Below, one piece after another: positions 22,394 through 35,796 of a stretch of DNA of 64,000 bases; positions within the stretch are counted from its first letter, which is position 1; each line of letters begins with the position of its first letter. Under the pieces are notes generated by a model. It worked only from the letters and a program-made list of their open reading frames with translations. It was not told the origin of the DNA and made no database searches. A program made the translations under genes and the position numbers. This DNA comes from Paraspadella gotoi (lineage: Eukaryota; Chaetognatha). The stretch spans positions 14,968,682 to 15,032,681 of the forward strand of contig CM119264.1 in the NCBI GenBank assembly GCA_051294375.1. Direction: 5' to 3'.

Positions 22394-22396
22394 TCC
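22298..22396. repeat. (TTTC)n microsatellite
   Basis: About 24 TTTC units, nearly perfect. Confidence 0.95.
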
Positions 22397-22738
22397 TTCT
22401 TATCTCCTTTTTTCTCTGTCGTAAGTCTTTTAAGTGTCGACCCACTTGCGTTTTCTCCTTTGTTTACCTCCTCTCGTTTTCTTTTCCTGCTGGTCGTTAG
22501 AAAGTCTACTCCAAATCGAACAAATGTTTCGAAAGACTCACAGTCTAAAAAGGAAAAAAAAACGATAAAAAAAAGCTGATAAAAAATAGCATAAAAAAAA
22601 ACAAAAAACAAAAAAAACAAACCAAAAAACAAAAAGCAAAAAAAAAAAGAACATAAGAAACAAAAGATTGGGAACGACTGGACTGTAACCTTAAAGACGA
22701 ATGAGCTGCAAGAAAGCGGGGAGGCAGGAAGAAAAAAT

Positions 22739-22783
<45 letters not shown>
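22739..22783. repeat. (GA)n microsatellite
   Basis: About 22 GA units. Confidence 0.95.
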
Positions 22784-22784
<1 letters not shown>

Positions 22785-22917
22785 AGCGCCTCCGATGCGG
22801 TCATTGTCCCGTGATCCCTTCCGATACCAAGTACATCTGGACTTGAAGAATTGAAGACTCAATTCCGACTCATGATTCCGACTCCAATCGTCTTCTCTTC
22901 TCACATCCTAATCCAAC

Positions 22918-22919
22918 AA

Positions 22920-22971
<52 letters not shown>

Positions 22972-23041
22972 CCTTTGTCCAGATCGACGTCGTTATCGTC
23001 GTCTTCGTCATCATCGTTATCGTCGTCGTCGTCGTCGTCGC
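22918..23041. repeat. (GTC)n trinucleotide repeats
   Basis: A perfect GTC array at about 22918-22971 is followed by degenerate GTC/ATC units to 23041. The minus-strand Asp/Thr frame over it is not supported as a gene. Confidence 0.9.
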
Positions 23042-23316
23042 TAATTAGTTCACCTGAATCGTCGATGACGAAATTCATCTTCGTCTGCATCACAAAAGCG
23101 ACGACGTCAATTTCATCGTGAAAATATGGGCGGAGACGCGGAGAGAGAAAACGCGTGGAGGTCGTGGGAAGGAGGCAGGGAAGGAGGAAGGGTAGGGGTA
23201 GGGAAAGGGTGGGGAAAGGGTAGGAGTTCGAAGGGCAGTGAAGGGGACGAGGGGGGTGATAATTAAGGGGGAAGGGGTTAGAGCATAAATGGAAGTAGAG
23301 CTGGTTGAGATTAGAG

Positions 23317-23362
23317 ATGATGATGATGATGATGATGATGATGACGATGATGATTGACGATG
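23317..23362. repeat. (GAT)n trinucleotide repeat
   Basis: About 15 GAT units with one GAC change; the downstream text repeats the motif more loosely. Confidence 0.9.
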
Positions 23363-24104
23363 ATGATTGATAATGATAATAATTACAGAGGGTTTAGTGC
23401 AACGAACTCGGGAGTGATATAATTTTCCGGCCCGAGAAGGGAGGAAGGTTCGCAACTTTTCTTTTCACTCTTCGCCACAAAAAAGAATGAGTGTCAGCGG
23501 AATCTAATCCGTTGAAATAATTTTTCCCTTTTTTCATTTGAATATTTTTTTTTTCTTTCCCAGACCAAGGTTTTCATCTCGTTAATTTTTATTCTTTTTA
23601 ATTTTAAAATTCAAATTAAGAGTGTTCTAAAGTTGAGAGGCTTTAATTATTTCTTTTGCGAATCACCTTGAGTCTCGTTAATTTCCCTTACAACGAATAC
23701 CGATCGGTTTTTTTTTCATGAGGCTGCGCTATTGTTTATTATTATTGCATAGGTAAAAAATAATAAATAAAACTAGACGGTTTTGTTTTACGATTTTGTT
23801 CAGAATATGTGGGCCTGGCTGAATAAAGGTACCATATCAGACTGACTTATTTATTATTAGTATTATTACGTGGAAACCACCTTTTTTCCTATTCTATTTC
23901 TAATTCTACAGCTGAGACGAGATTGATGAATATGAAAAAGAATGACTTTAGTCATTTCAGCTCAAAATTGAATAAAATCACAAACCAGAGATAAAATTGT
24001 CTCATTCAGTCACGTGACGAGATCTCACTCGCCCCAAAGAAAAATAAAGAAAAACTGGGATTCTCGATAAAAACTGAAAAAAAAAAAGCGAGAGAAGAGG
24101 GAAG

Positions 24105-24350
24105 GAGAGAATAAGAGAGAGAGAGAGAGAGAGAGAGATCGAGAATTGATAGAACGGAGATGACGGGAGGAAATGAGAGAGGAGATGGAGAGAGAGGAGA
24201 GAAGAGAGAGAGAGAGTTAAAAAAAGAAAGGAAAGGTTTTCTCGCATTAACATGATTCCCTGTTCTCGATGCGCAAGGTCGACCATCGTGTGATGGGGAG
24301 GAGTGATGAAGGGAAGTAAAGGGAGAGAGAGAGAGAGAGAGAGAGAGGAA
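24105..24350. repeat. Clustered short (GA)n arrays
   Basis: GA arrays at about 24115-24139, 24190-24216 and 24323-24348, in purine-rich DNA. Confidence 0.85.
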
Positions 24351-24783
24351 GATTCGGTGAATGGGATGGCTTTCACGTGAAAGGTCACCTTGGCCGTTAA
24401 CCGTTAACCACGAACTATTATCATTTTCATATCGATTCTTCTTTTCAATGGAGAAAAGAGAATCCATAAGTAGAGGACGAGGAAGAAAAGAAAAAGAGGA
24501 TGATGAGGACGACGACGACGACGACGACGACGACATTTACATCTCGGGTCAATAAGGGTTCCACAGCACCCACGTTTTGCAGAAACTTTTCCATTTTTCA
24601 GCTATATAAATTTAGTTTTCGATTGTATTTCGAAGACTAAAAAATAATTTATTACAATTGTTTACGTATTTATTTTTAAATTTTTAAAATTACTGTTTAT
24701 ATTTATTTGAAATTGGTACAACCAAGATAAAAATTATTCATTTATTTACAAACGAAGGTATCTTGCCCCTGACATTTGATAGG

Positions 24784-25069
24784 CTATGGAAAGGCTATGG
24801 TGGGTTAAGACTTTCACCCTTCTCCATCACTGTTTATTTACTATGGAAAGGCTATGGTGGATTAAGACCTTCACCCTTCTCCATCACTGTTTATTTACTA
24901 TGGAAAGGCTATGATGGGTTAAGACCTTCACCCCTCTCCATCACTGTTTATTTACTATGGAAAGACTATGATGGGTTAAGACTTTCACCCTTCTCCATCA
25001 CTGTTTATTTACTATGGAAAGGCTATGATGGGTTAAGACCTTCACCCCTCTCCATCACTTTTTATTTAC
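24784..25069. repeat. 57-bp minisatellite, five copies, open reading frame throughout
   Basis: Five head-to-tail 57-bp units start CTATGGAAAGGCTATGGTGG. They differ by only a few substitutions and have no indels. Since 57 is 3 x 19, the + frame from ATG 24763 to the stop at 25078 repeats a 19-residue unit (LWKGYGGLRLSPFSITVYL) five times in a 105-codon frame. A diverged relative of the flank and first unit lies at 25502-25590. I treat it as a repeat, not a gene, because no other coding sign is present. Confidence 0.85.
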
Positions 25070-26616
25070 TCCTAGACTAGAGTACTTGTCTTTCCTATCA
25101 ATGAAGAGATATGATATTTTTCAACTGTTTCAATTGCGTAAAAGGACCACTCCCTCAAGTACATCAGTTTAAGAGAAAGAGCTAAACAACGAAAGAACCA
25201 AAATATGAATGGTTAATAAAAAAAACTATATCCTATTGCGATGAACACCTAAATAACATAAATAAAGATCACGTTAAAAAACTCATGACCAGGGTATGTA
25301 AAAGAGAAAAAAGACAAATATCTAAAAAGCGTTCGGAAGAAGTAAAAACAGAATAAAAAAAGACAGAGATAAAAGTTAAAAGCTTTCCGAAGTCTCGGCT
25401 GCAAACTATACTTGTACATATTAAGTATTACATTTTTCCAAAATTTATGTTCATAGCTATTTATTGGGTATATTTTATACAAATATTAAAAGACATGAAC
25501 TTGGTACAACCGTCCTAGAAATTATCCATTCATTTAATAAACAAGCTATCCTGCTCCTGACTTTGGATAGGCTATATGGTTGGTTTAACATAAGCAGAAA
25601 TACACAATGACAGATCAAGGACCAAAAACCGTGTGACTTAGTCTCGGAAGCGACAGACAAAATAAAAAAACGGAAAAGAAAAGAAAAAACCGATAGATAA
25701 AAGGAAAACAGAGAGAGAAACAAAGACAAATAGAACTAAAAGCAGAAGTGGGTGAAAATGTAAACAGGAAACGAGAACGAAAGACGATGTCAACACCGAC
25801 GAGGAAGTCGACGACTACAACGACGATGTCGACGACTACAACGACGATGTCGACGATGTTACTTCCATGTCCATCTCTGGGCTGCCCGATGCTTTACCCG
25901 TTAATGGAGTTCGACATTTATGATAAAAACCTTATCTGCCTCATCGTCAGAGTAAAAAAAGTGAGAGTGGCTTCGGCCATTTCCTTCATGATTAAAATAA
26001 TTTCATCTTCGCAACAAAAAAAAAACAACTTCTAATCTTCTATTTTTAGATCGCAGTGGGACATAGAGGTTTCCGTTCAATAGTTTCTGTTCAAATCATC
26101 GTTTAAAGAATTATTATGTACGTTTAATTCTTTCTTAAACTTTTTTATCATTTATATTTTCTATATTTTCTATTTTCTCACCTTCGTTACTTTTCGATTT
26201 TACTTCTTTTTTTCCTTTTTCCATCTTTCTTTGTTTCTTTGTTTCTTTGTTTCTTTTTTTCTTTGTTTCTTTCTTTCTTTCGTTTCTATCCTCTTTTTCA
26301 CTTTTCATTTTCTCCTGTTCCTTCTCTTTTTTTCATTTTCCTTTCCCCTTTCATTCCCTGTATATTACCCCATCTCCAAAGCATCTCCATTTACGATTCT
26401 ATCTTCCTCTTCCATCTCTTCCCACCGTCACCGCGCCAAATGTCGTCTTTCCTCTTTTCCTCCTTTTTCCCCCCGAAATTGTTTCATCGGAGAAACAATT
26501 TCCCGACTTCTCTCTGCCTCTTAGAAGTTCAGAAGGCGAAGCCTAATGCTCATCCATGCTGCAATTCCTGCTTTACTTAAAAATGTTATGACTGCCCATT
26601 CGGTCGAGAAAGAGGG
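25070..26616. other. Unassigned
   Basis: A GTCGACGACTACAACGACGAT-type repeat occurs at 25797-25858 and short TTTC/TTTG units at about 26225-26285. No exon is supported. Confidence 0.4.
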
Positions 26617-26635
26617 AGACGGAGAGAGAGAGAGG

Positions 26636-26689
<54 letters not shown>

Positions 26690-26775
26690 AGAGAGAGAGG
26701 AGAGAAGAAGAGAGAGAGAGATGAGAAGAAGAGTGAAGAGAGAAGAGAGAGAGAGAGAAGAGATAGTGAATGAGC
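26617..26775. repeat. Interrupted (GA)n array
   Basis: GA repeats broken by AGAAGA and GGA steps, purine-only over most of the length. Confidence 0.9.
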
Positions 26776-27008
26776 TAGAGAGATAAGGAGAGGAGAGCGA
26801 AGAAAAGAGAAAAAGGCAAATGCCGGAGTTAATGAAAAACCTTTTAGCCAGACAAAGACGCAATAGACGAGCTTACGATTCCGTCGTCGCTCAACGTTTG
26901 TTGTCGTGATTTTTTTTTTTTAGTATTTTAATTATTCTTTTGTTTCAGCCAATCCTCTGGGTTTTTATTTTGTCCCTATTGGTTGGGCTTCTGTTTTGTC
27001 ACTTCAAT

Positions 27009-27134
27009 TTTTTTAGCTTATATTTCACGAATATTTTTTTATGTACTATGTTAAATTCTTTCATTATTTTTTTTAGCTTATATTTCACGAATATTTTTTT
27101 ATGTACTATATTAAATTCTTTCATTATTTTTTTT
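27009..27134. repeat. 60-bp tandem duplication
   Basis: Two copies with an exact 60-base period, starting about TTTTTTTAGCTTATATTTCA. They differ at about one position (ACTATG/ACTATA), so the duplication is recent or an assembly slip. Confidence 0.85.
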
Positions 27135-28949
27135 GGAGTTATTATTTCTTTTCTTTTTTTCATTTTCATTTCATCTTTCTCACCATGTTCATTTTATTTA
27201 TTTTTTTCCTTTCTTTTTTTTATCCAATGGGAATTCAAGTCTCTCCCCCCCCCCCACAATTCTTTCCTTCCCAATCTCTTTTTATTAAATAATCTCTCGC
27301 GGGTGGATTCGCCGACGTAAACAAAAAACAAAACAACAAAAGATAAACAAAAGATAAAGAATCGAAATCGTCGTCGGCAGCGACGGTTGTTTTTTCGAGT
27401 TGGGGCTCCGGACGTGACGAAAACATCGAGGAGATCCGGGATTCCGCCTTCCCTTCCTCTTAACTCGCCCGTCACGACCCAATCGCCTCACCTCGTCCTC
27501 CAAATCCCAGCCTAACTTACCCTCCATCCATCGCTCTCCCATTCCCTGCCTCCGCGCTCTTTTTCATCTCGCCGCGTCAAATCTTAATTCCTCAATTACT
27601 CTCAGATTTTCCCACCGAACTCTCGGCTCGCTCTTTTTCCAACTCATCTCGGTACTGCTTCGTCTTTTCCATAAGATGTTTTCATCGTTTTAATGTCGGT
27701 TGGAACTTGTTTTTTACCTTTTTTTTATTTTGTTATTTTATTCGTGTTATACATATCTAGGTATACATTTAGACGCCAATTTCTTCTTTCTCGCTATACA
27801 AACATTTTAATAAAGTATGGGGTAGTTTTTTTACGGGAAAACGTAGTAAAACGTAGTAATAAAAAAGCCACAATGAAAATTACATAAGCGGACAAAAAAT
27901 CAACGTCAGAACCGAGGAAGAAAAAAAAATATCTGCTTGTGGCGGATACGCAGATACGATCGCTGACAGACGGACAATTATAAATGGAAAAATATAAAGA
28001 CCGCGCGCACTTCCCGAATGACAGAAAGACAGACAATTATCGTGATAGTTGTCGTTGTCGTCCATGACGGCGTCAACGGCGGCTGCGTCGGCTGCGGCGG
28101 CTGCGGCTGCGGCTGCGGCAGCGCCTTTCTCTCTTTCTCCCTCCCTCCTTAAAATTCTGTAAGACAAAGCGGGGAAGCAATAGACTCGCCAATCATTTGC
28201 CCGAGGCCAACCGTGGTGAAAGAGAGGATCGGGCGGAAGGAGGTAGGGAAGGAGAAGGAGGAGGAGGAGGAGGAGGAGAATAATGAAGAAGTAAGAAAAG
28301 AAGGAGAAAGAAAAAACATTTGAAAATTTGGCCAAAGTAAATATGTAAGAGTATAAAGTATAAAGTAGAAGACAGAAGACCTAAGCAGAAAAAAAAAAAC
28401 AGTACATTAAATGAAAAATGTTTTTAAAAAAAAATGAATGGGTGCAAGTTACGAAGGAGGAAGTAGGAAGAGAAAGAGAAATGGAAAGACAGAAGCAGAA
28501 GAAAAAAAATGAGAAACGTAGAACCTGGAAACGGATCGATGCTCGCGGAGGAGGAAAGGATTAGAAAGGAGAGAAGGAAAATAGGAAAAAGGAGAATAGG
28601 AGATGGGAAAGAGAGGATAGGAAAGATAGAGAATAGAGTGGATATGTTATAAAGAGAGGGGAGGAGAGAATGGATTTGAGCAGAGCGAATAGAAAGAACG
28701 GATAGAAGGTCCTGGCGGAAAAAAAGTGGGTATTAGGGTAATAAAAAGTGGAGCGAAAGATGTAAAAGTCGTCGCGAAAGAGAACGAGATCGGAAAAACG
28801 AGAGAGAGGGAAGAGAGAGAAAGAAGGGATTGCGTAGAGCAGGGATTTATTCCTGCCAGAAATTGAGAGAGACTAGGAAACGCGCGCTGGGAATTGGCGG
28901 GGAAATTCGCGTGATTGAGAATCTGAAAACTCGTTGGAAAGAGAGATAG

Positions 28950-29029
<80 letters not shown>

Positions 29030-29258
29030 GAGCGTTGATGGAGCGAGAGAGAGACGCAGGAATGGTGGATTGAGAACAGTCAGCGAGAGAGGTAAGTATT
29101 TAGTCGAACAAGGGAAAAGCGGCAGCTGCGGATTACATTCTCAAATCCCTTTATGTTTAAAAAATGAGAGTTTTATGAACCGGCGCAAAGCGGTTTCTCC
29201 TTCAACACTTAATTTAGAAAAATTGACCAATCTTTTTAATATTCATGATCCTGCCCTG

Positions 29259-29301
<43 letters not shown>

Positions 29302-29581
29302 ACCTCTCTCTCTCTCCTCTTCCTCTCTCATCTCTCTCAATCTCTCTCTCTCTTCCCTCTCTCTCTACTCATTCTCTCCTCTCTCATTTTCGACTCCACA
29401 TACCTTCTCCGCCTCTCTCACTCTAAAGCGATTTAATTTTCACGTCAATCATGGATCTTCATAAAGTTTGATGATGGAAATTCAATTTTTCATCAATAAC
29501 TTTTTTCAACCGGTGCTTCATTCTCCAACTCGGCCCCCCTTATGAACGTCATCAAGTCAACCAACGAGAGAGAAAGAGGGC

Positions 29582-29618
<37 letters not shown>

Positions 29619-29645
29619 CGAGAGAGAGAGAGAGAGGAGAGAGAA

Positions 29646-29688
<43 letters not shown>

Positions 29689-31153
29689 TAATAGTACTTA
29701 CTTCCCTTAATCAGAAAGATAAAGGGAAGACTCCCTGAAAAAAAATCATAAAGATTTTAAGCGTCTATTTTATATAGAAAAAAATATTTTCACACTTTTT
29801 TGGGCCTCTCTCTTCTCTCTCTCTCTCTCTTCCTCTCCTCTCCTCATCTTCTCTTCCTCCCGTCTCTCTCTCTCCTTTCTGCTCCTATCTCTTGTCGTGT
29901 CAAAAAAAAAATCCCGAAGATATCCAAAAGTGATGATCTCTTTTGGGCGACGAGGGCGAAGCCGAAGAGACGTATGGCGTGATTTGAGGATAGGGGTTTC
30001 CGAGCTCGTATAAGGCAGTGGAGGGAGGCGGGACGCGAACGATGAAAGGATCGTCGAAGAAGTTCCTAACCGAAAGTGAAGAAGGAGCGGCGAGGTGATA
30101 GGAAAAAGTAGGACGAAACAAAGGTAGGGGCATTAAGGTAAGGCGAGGGTTCAACGGGTCGCCGAGAGTGGCGCGTTGATTCTCATCCTTAAAAAGGAGT
30201 TAATCCCTTCCGCTTTTTGTTTTCCGCGTTTTCCCTCTTTTCATTTTTTTTTTTTTTTTTTTTTTTTTTCCTTTTTTTTTCTTTTCCCTTCCTCGTTTTT
30301 CTCTTTTTTCCTAACACGGTTACAGCTTCGGTTTCGTTATTTTCACATTCAAAATGTTCTTTTTTAACATCACGTATTATGTTTCTTATTTTTCTCTTTT
30401 CTCTCATTTCGTTCTTCTTCTATTTTCCCCTGTATTCTCGACTTTCTTTTCTTTTGTCTATTTACTTTTCCTATCTATCTTCTTTCTCCTCCCTGCCTCC
30501 TTGTTTCCTCCTCCCTATCCTCCCCTTTTTCTTCTCGCTACTCGCCCTTCCTCTCTTTGTCCTTCTCTCCTCCTCGAGACAACGGATCAGGCATCGACAC
30601 AGAAATCCTCTAGAAATCCTCACCTCTTATTTTCGATCTCTTTCGGATCTCTCGTTTTCCGGAAGTGAGACTCTTCTTCTTCTCCTTCTCTCAGTTCCCC
30701 CCTTTCTTCTCTTTCCTCCTCTCTCGATGTCCTTCCTTTTCCTATCTTTATTATTTTTTTTTGCATCCCTGTTCAATAATTTCTTCTACGTGCGGAACTC
30801 ACCCGTTTCTTCTTGAACAAACGCTGAATTCGGTAGCAGGCGTCTTTTCACTTTCCCCTTTCCCTTTGACTTAGCCTTTGCCATTGCCCTTGCCTTTGAC
30901 TTTGCCCTTGCCTTGTCAAATTAATAGTGCAGACTAGAGTAGGTTGATGTCACGAACGACTCTCTTTCTCACGACGAAACTTTTTACTTTTAATTTCGAT
31001 CCGATAATAATTTTTGCCAAACGACCAATATTTCATGTCGAAGTCCGGTAGTTTAATTTGTTGTAATATTTTCAAAAAATACTTATCTGTATTTGCTGTT
31101 TCACCCATTATTCTTTTATCCCGATTCAACCACATCGTTTTTTTCGCCTTCAC
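27135..31153. other. Unassigned intergenic or intron, mostly homopurine or homopyrimidine
   Basis: Alternating strand-biased DNA: purine-rich 28380-29045 with (GA)n at about 28947-29025, (CT)n at about 29269-29297, (GA)n arrays at 29570-29688, pyrimidine-rich 29810-29875 and 30180-30830. A GCGGCTGCG repeat at about 28070-28125 gives an Ala run on the minus strand. No gene is supported. Confidence 0.45.
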
Positions 31154-33302
31154 TCTCTTTTTTTTTTTTTTTGTATCCACTCTTATTCCGAGAAGAAATC
31201 CCCATTATGATTCTGCCAGTGGTCGGAAACAGCTCGGGAAATTACGCTTTGAATTTTCGAAAAAACCGTCACCGTTTTTTTTTTTTTTTTTGGAAGCTGA
31301 CGCTCGGTTGTTGTCCTGAGAGGCGGCAGAGAGGGGAGTCGGGGGGAGTCGGGAGGGGGGGGGCAAGGAGTAGAAGCTCTTCGCGTTTCCAAAGAAGAAT
31401 TCCTATAAAGTTCGTCTTCGTTTTCAAAACGCAGAGTTTTTCCGCTACTAAATACTTGTAGTTTTTTAATCAGCGAAAGCTTAGCAAATTTTTTTATTTG
31501 CTTCCTTCGGTCTCAAAAAACTCTTTCCCAAATTTGAATCAAAAAAAGAGCTTGGATTGTTTTTCAGTTCACATCATGTTAGTCAACATGATGGTGACTT
31601 TGCCTTAAGGCCAACTGCAATGGACATACATTAATAAATATGCAAGCGTACGAACACGCTAAAAAATTCCGCCCTGCGGGACAACTTCCAAGAACAAAGC
31701 ACAACAGAAGAGTTGGCAAGTCTCAGTTTACAAACGGTGATGTAGTAAAGGCAACCAGTGTGGCGGAATATTAATTCGAAAGAAAATTAAAAAATACGTG
31801 AATAAAAAAAAAAAAAGAAAGACACTTTAAATTCTTAATGCGGAGCGGGGGCCGCGCGTTTTTAAATGCATGTATTAAATATTTTTATAGATAAATATAG
31901 ATTTATAAAGAAAGTAATCCCATATGTGAAAGGTAAAAAGAAGAATCGGGTACAAAGAAGGACCTTTCAAGAGCTAGAAGCAAATGGGACAAAAAACATT
32001 TTTAAAAATTCTGCAAAACGAAGATGTGCCGTTCAGCCTCAAAATTTTGGGGAGTTGTGTTTTCAAAAACTGCTCATGGTCATAAAAAATTATGAATGGG
32101 AAATATGTATTTTTTAAAAGAGGAATCCTGCGTGTAAACTAAAAAGAAAATCGGTCCGTGTAAGTCAAGAGCTATAGACATCCTAAGCACACGCGTTAAA
32201 ATGCTGAATTTCCTTCTCTCTAAGCTCTATTTGAATAGTTAATTTTAAAAAAAAATTATTGCGTACAAACGGATATTAACAATTTAAACTAAATTTGCTA
32301 CAATAATATATTGTAGGCAAATATAATGGATATTAATTACTTATAATTCTTTCATAAATAAAGGAATCTAAAAAACAGATTTTTTGGCACAAGATGTCTT
32401 ATTTGGTGTCCTATTTTTTTTTTTTTTTGGACAGAACTGTATAACTGTATAACTTACAAATATATATAATGTATATGTATATATATATGGTATAGTTTCA
32501 CACAATAATCCGCAGTTTAGCATTATTATACTCCCAAACAGCTCATAAAATATTTATATATCTAGGATGAATCCAAAATTGCGGGAATGGCGAAGTCAAT
32601 AAGTTATAACTTTTTCTCGTCTTTTTTTGTGTCCGTCATCGGGTCGTCGTCCATCGTCCGTCATCGTTCCATCTAAATCAAAATTCTTGAAATAATTTCC
32701 GTTTTATCGACGTCGAATCAAGTCGTGGTGTTTATCGCCGTCGCTAACCGAATAACTCTTAAACAACATTGATTCTCAGCAAGCGACCTAATTAACGACG
32801 ATTAGTTCGTTTAATAATATATTTTTGTCAATCGGATTTAATCTAATGCGCCAGGGCCACTGTAATGCACCGACGTTAACGTTACGCGTGGCATCGAAAG
32901 CGGTTTACCTGAAAAAAAGTTAATTAAAGGATTGTACTTCCGGTGGGGATGGAATGGATAGGTAGTGGGAAAGAGGCCTGGAAACGAAGGGGTTGCGCCT
33001 ATAATGATTTATACTGCGGCGGCGGGATGTGTGTCTTGCCGGCTATTGCGTTGTCTGTTGCGTGGGTCTGCTGTGTCTCCACTGTTAAAATATTATAATA
33101 TAATGCTTGAATCGAGATTATCATCTTTTTGTATCTGTATATTGAATCGTAATATGTTAGAATCGATATTTCTTCAATTTCGAAAGTGACGGACATGATT
33201 TTTACTTGATCTTTCTTGTTATCTTATGGTTGATAGTTCTATATTCTCGTTTCTTACTTTCTGGTATCATAAATTCTGTTGTGGGTATATCCTCTGGTGG
33301 AC

Positions 33303-33860
33303 AGGTGTATATTTGTATGATGTATGTTATGTTAGTAGTAGTAGTATTATTGTATGATTTGTTAAGTTATTTGTTATGTATTGTATGTTTTATTGTTATT
33401 TGTTTATTGTTTATTGATTTTTTTGTTTTAATGTTATTTGTTTTATGTAGATGTATGAGTTATTTGTTGTATTATTGTTATTGATGTTTATTGTTATGTT
33501 ATTGATGTAGTAGTTTATTTATTTATTGTTAATTTATATGTATTGTTATTGTATTTTGTTATTGTATATTATGTTATTGTTATTTTTTGTTTTTATGTTT
33601 TTTTTATGTATTTTTTGTATATGATTTTTTTTTTATTTTATTTTAATTTTATTTTTTTGTTTATTTTTTTTTGTTAGTTTAGTATGTTATTGTTTATTTT
33701 TTTGTTTATGTTTATTGTTATGTGTTTATGTATTATGTATGTTTTATGATGTATTTATGTAATGTATTGGTATTTTGATGTATGTTAGTTATGTTTGTAT
33801 GATGTTTTTTATTTGTATGTATATGTTTTATTGTATTGATATATTTGTTATTTTGTTTTT
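33303..33860. other. 558-base stretch with no cytosine on the + strand
   Basis: Between the C at 33302 and the C at 33861 the + strand has only T, G and A, in loose TTRTTG and TGTATG words. The corresponding interval in copy 2 of the block (about 39575-40060) holds quite different, GC-rich then GA-rich sequence. Confidence 0.9.
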
Positions 33861-34129
33861 CTTATTTTTTTCTTTATTATTTTTATTTTTTTTTTTTTTT
33901 TTTTTATTTTTTCTTTTTGTTTTTTTAATTTATCTAAAAAAAAAAAACTTTTATCTTTAACTTTTTGGTGCTTCATTCTTGTTTCATTTCGATGTTCGGG
34001 GCGAGAAAGTGAGCAAAAATAAAAAAAGCGTCGTCGAGGCGAAACTCAATTCGTCGGTCTCCTTTCACAATAGATGTCAAAAACTCACGTTGAAAAAGAT
34101 CGATTCTCTCATCAAACAAACAATGAGGC

Positions 34130-34290
34130 CTCCGCCCTCTATCTCTCTTCTGTCTCCTCACTCTCCTCTCTCTCTCTTCTCTCTCATCTCTCTCTCTCTC
34201 CTCTCGCTCTCTCTTTCTCTCATCTCTCATCGAGTCTCTCATCTCCCTCTCTTCTCTCTTCTCTCTCTCATCTCTCTCTCTCCTCGCGTT
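34130..34290. repeat. (TC)n-rich array
   Basis: Interrupted CT repeats. The equivalent in copy 3 is the 58-N gap at 43408-43465, and in copy 2 about 40225-40335. Confidence 0.85.
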
Positions 34291-35754
34291 CTTCTTGAAT
34301 TGAGGCATTGAGTCAACGCCATGTACGAGAAGCAATCAACTTTTTGCCAAGTTTTGTTTTTTTTTCAAATTTCTCGTCTGTTGGTTTTTTCTTTCTCTTT
34401 ATGTTTTTCTTTCAAATTTTCCGCCATTTTCGTCTTTTTTTTCCTTCCCATTTCCACAAATTCTTCCTCCTCTTCTCTCCTCATTTTAGTTTTCCTTTTC
34501 TTTACAGCTTTTTTTTTTTTTTAATTGTGCGTCTTCCTTTTTCGACTTTCTTTTCTCTTTCTCCTTTCATACGCCTTCCGGTCTTTCCACGCTTTCCAGT
34601 TCATATGTTTTGTTTCCCTTTCTCCTTACTCTCCCATCTTGTTCCTTTCACTTCTCCTTTCCTTTTCCTTCCTTTCTTCCGCCCTTTCCCCTTCTTTTCT
34701 TCCTCCCTTTTTTTTCGTGTCCGGCGGACGCCGTTTTTCCCCCCCCGCCTCTAATCGGCGGTCCTCCATCTTCTTTCAAACTTTCTCCTTCCTTCTTCTT
34801 ACCGGTTCCTGTTCTCCCTCCCCTTCCTTTCGTATATCTTTCCTTATCCTATTCAGAGGGTCTTTTTTCTTTCCCTTCCTGATGATTTAGAATTCTCCTC
34901 CCTCTCGCCTTCCCCCCCCCGTTCAGCTTGTTCTTTTTTTTTCTCTTTGCCTCAAATGACCTCCTCTCTCCCCCCCATCGCACTGCGCTCCTCTTCCCCT
35001 CACCTTTCTTTTTCTTTTGTTAAAACTCCTCATTCAATTCCCACGAATAAACGATCTTCCCTGCCCTCTAATTATTTTTTATTTTCCTAGATTTATTAAA
35101 GTATTTTAAACAAAAAAAATATAAATAAATACTTTTAATACTTTCTTTTTTTTTTTTAATTTTTCCTCTCTCGTCCGCCATCTTCATAGTCTTTTGTAAT
35201 ATTTCTTTTCTCCTCGCTTTCCATCTTCTTCCTTCTTTTTTTTTTTTTCTTTTCTTTTCCTCCTCTTTCTCTCCATTTTTTCTCCTTTCTCCAACTTCCC
35301 TCTCCCCATCACTTTCTTTTCCCTTCTTCAAAGACGTTTTGTTTTTTCGGGTGGCGGACAATTGACTGGCATCGCCAGCCGTCCGTCGTCGGCCGGCCAT
35401 TTGTTGTTTTGCGTTTTCTGTTGTTGTGTTGTTGTTTTATTGTTGTTATCGTTAGTTTTAGTGCCGAAGAAATAAACGGCTAGCAATCTTCATGATCTTT
35501 ATTTAATAACTCAAGATTTCGAATTAAATATACAATGTTTTTAAATCTTAACCAATATTTTTTGACTCGTTTCTTCTTTTCTCTAAATTTCTCTTTTTTT
35601 CTTCTCCTACTTTCCCTCCACAACGTTTCCCGCCCCCTCACCCCACCACGCAATTATGGAGTCTGGCGGTCTTCTTCGAGAAATCAATTAGATTGATGTA
35701 AGTTGGAAGCTGAGTCAAAATCAACATCGGTAGAACACGGTACAAGTTTCTCTT

Positions 35755-35761
35755 CTCTCTC

Positions 35762-35796
<35 letters not shown>

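Noticed and set aside
28060-28130. Poly-alanine coding region on the minus strand
   Set aside because: A GC-rich GCNGCN repeat explains it; there is no flanking coding sequence.
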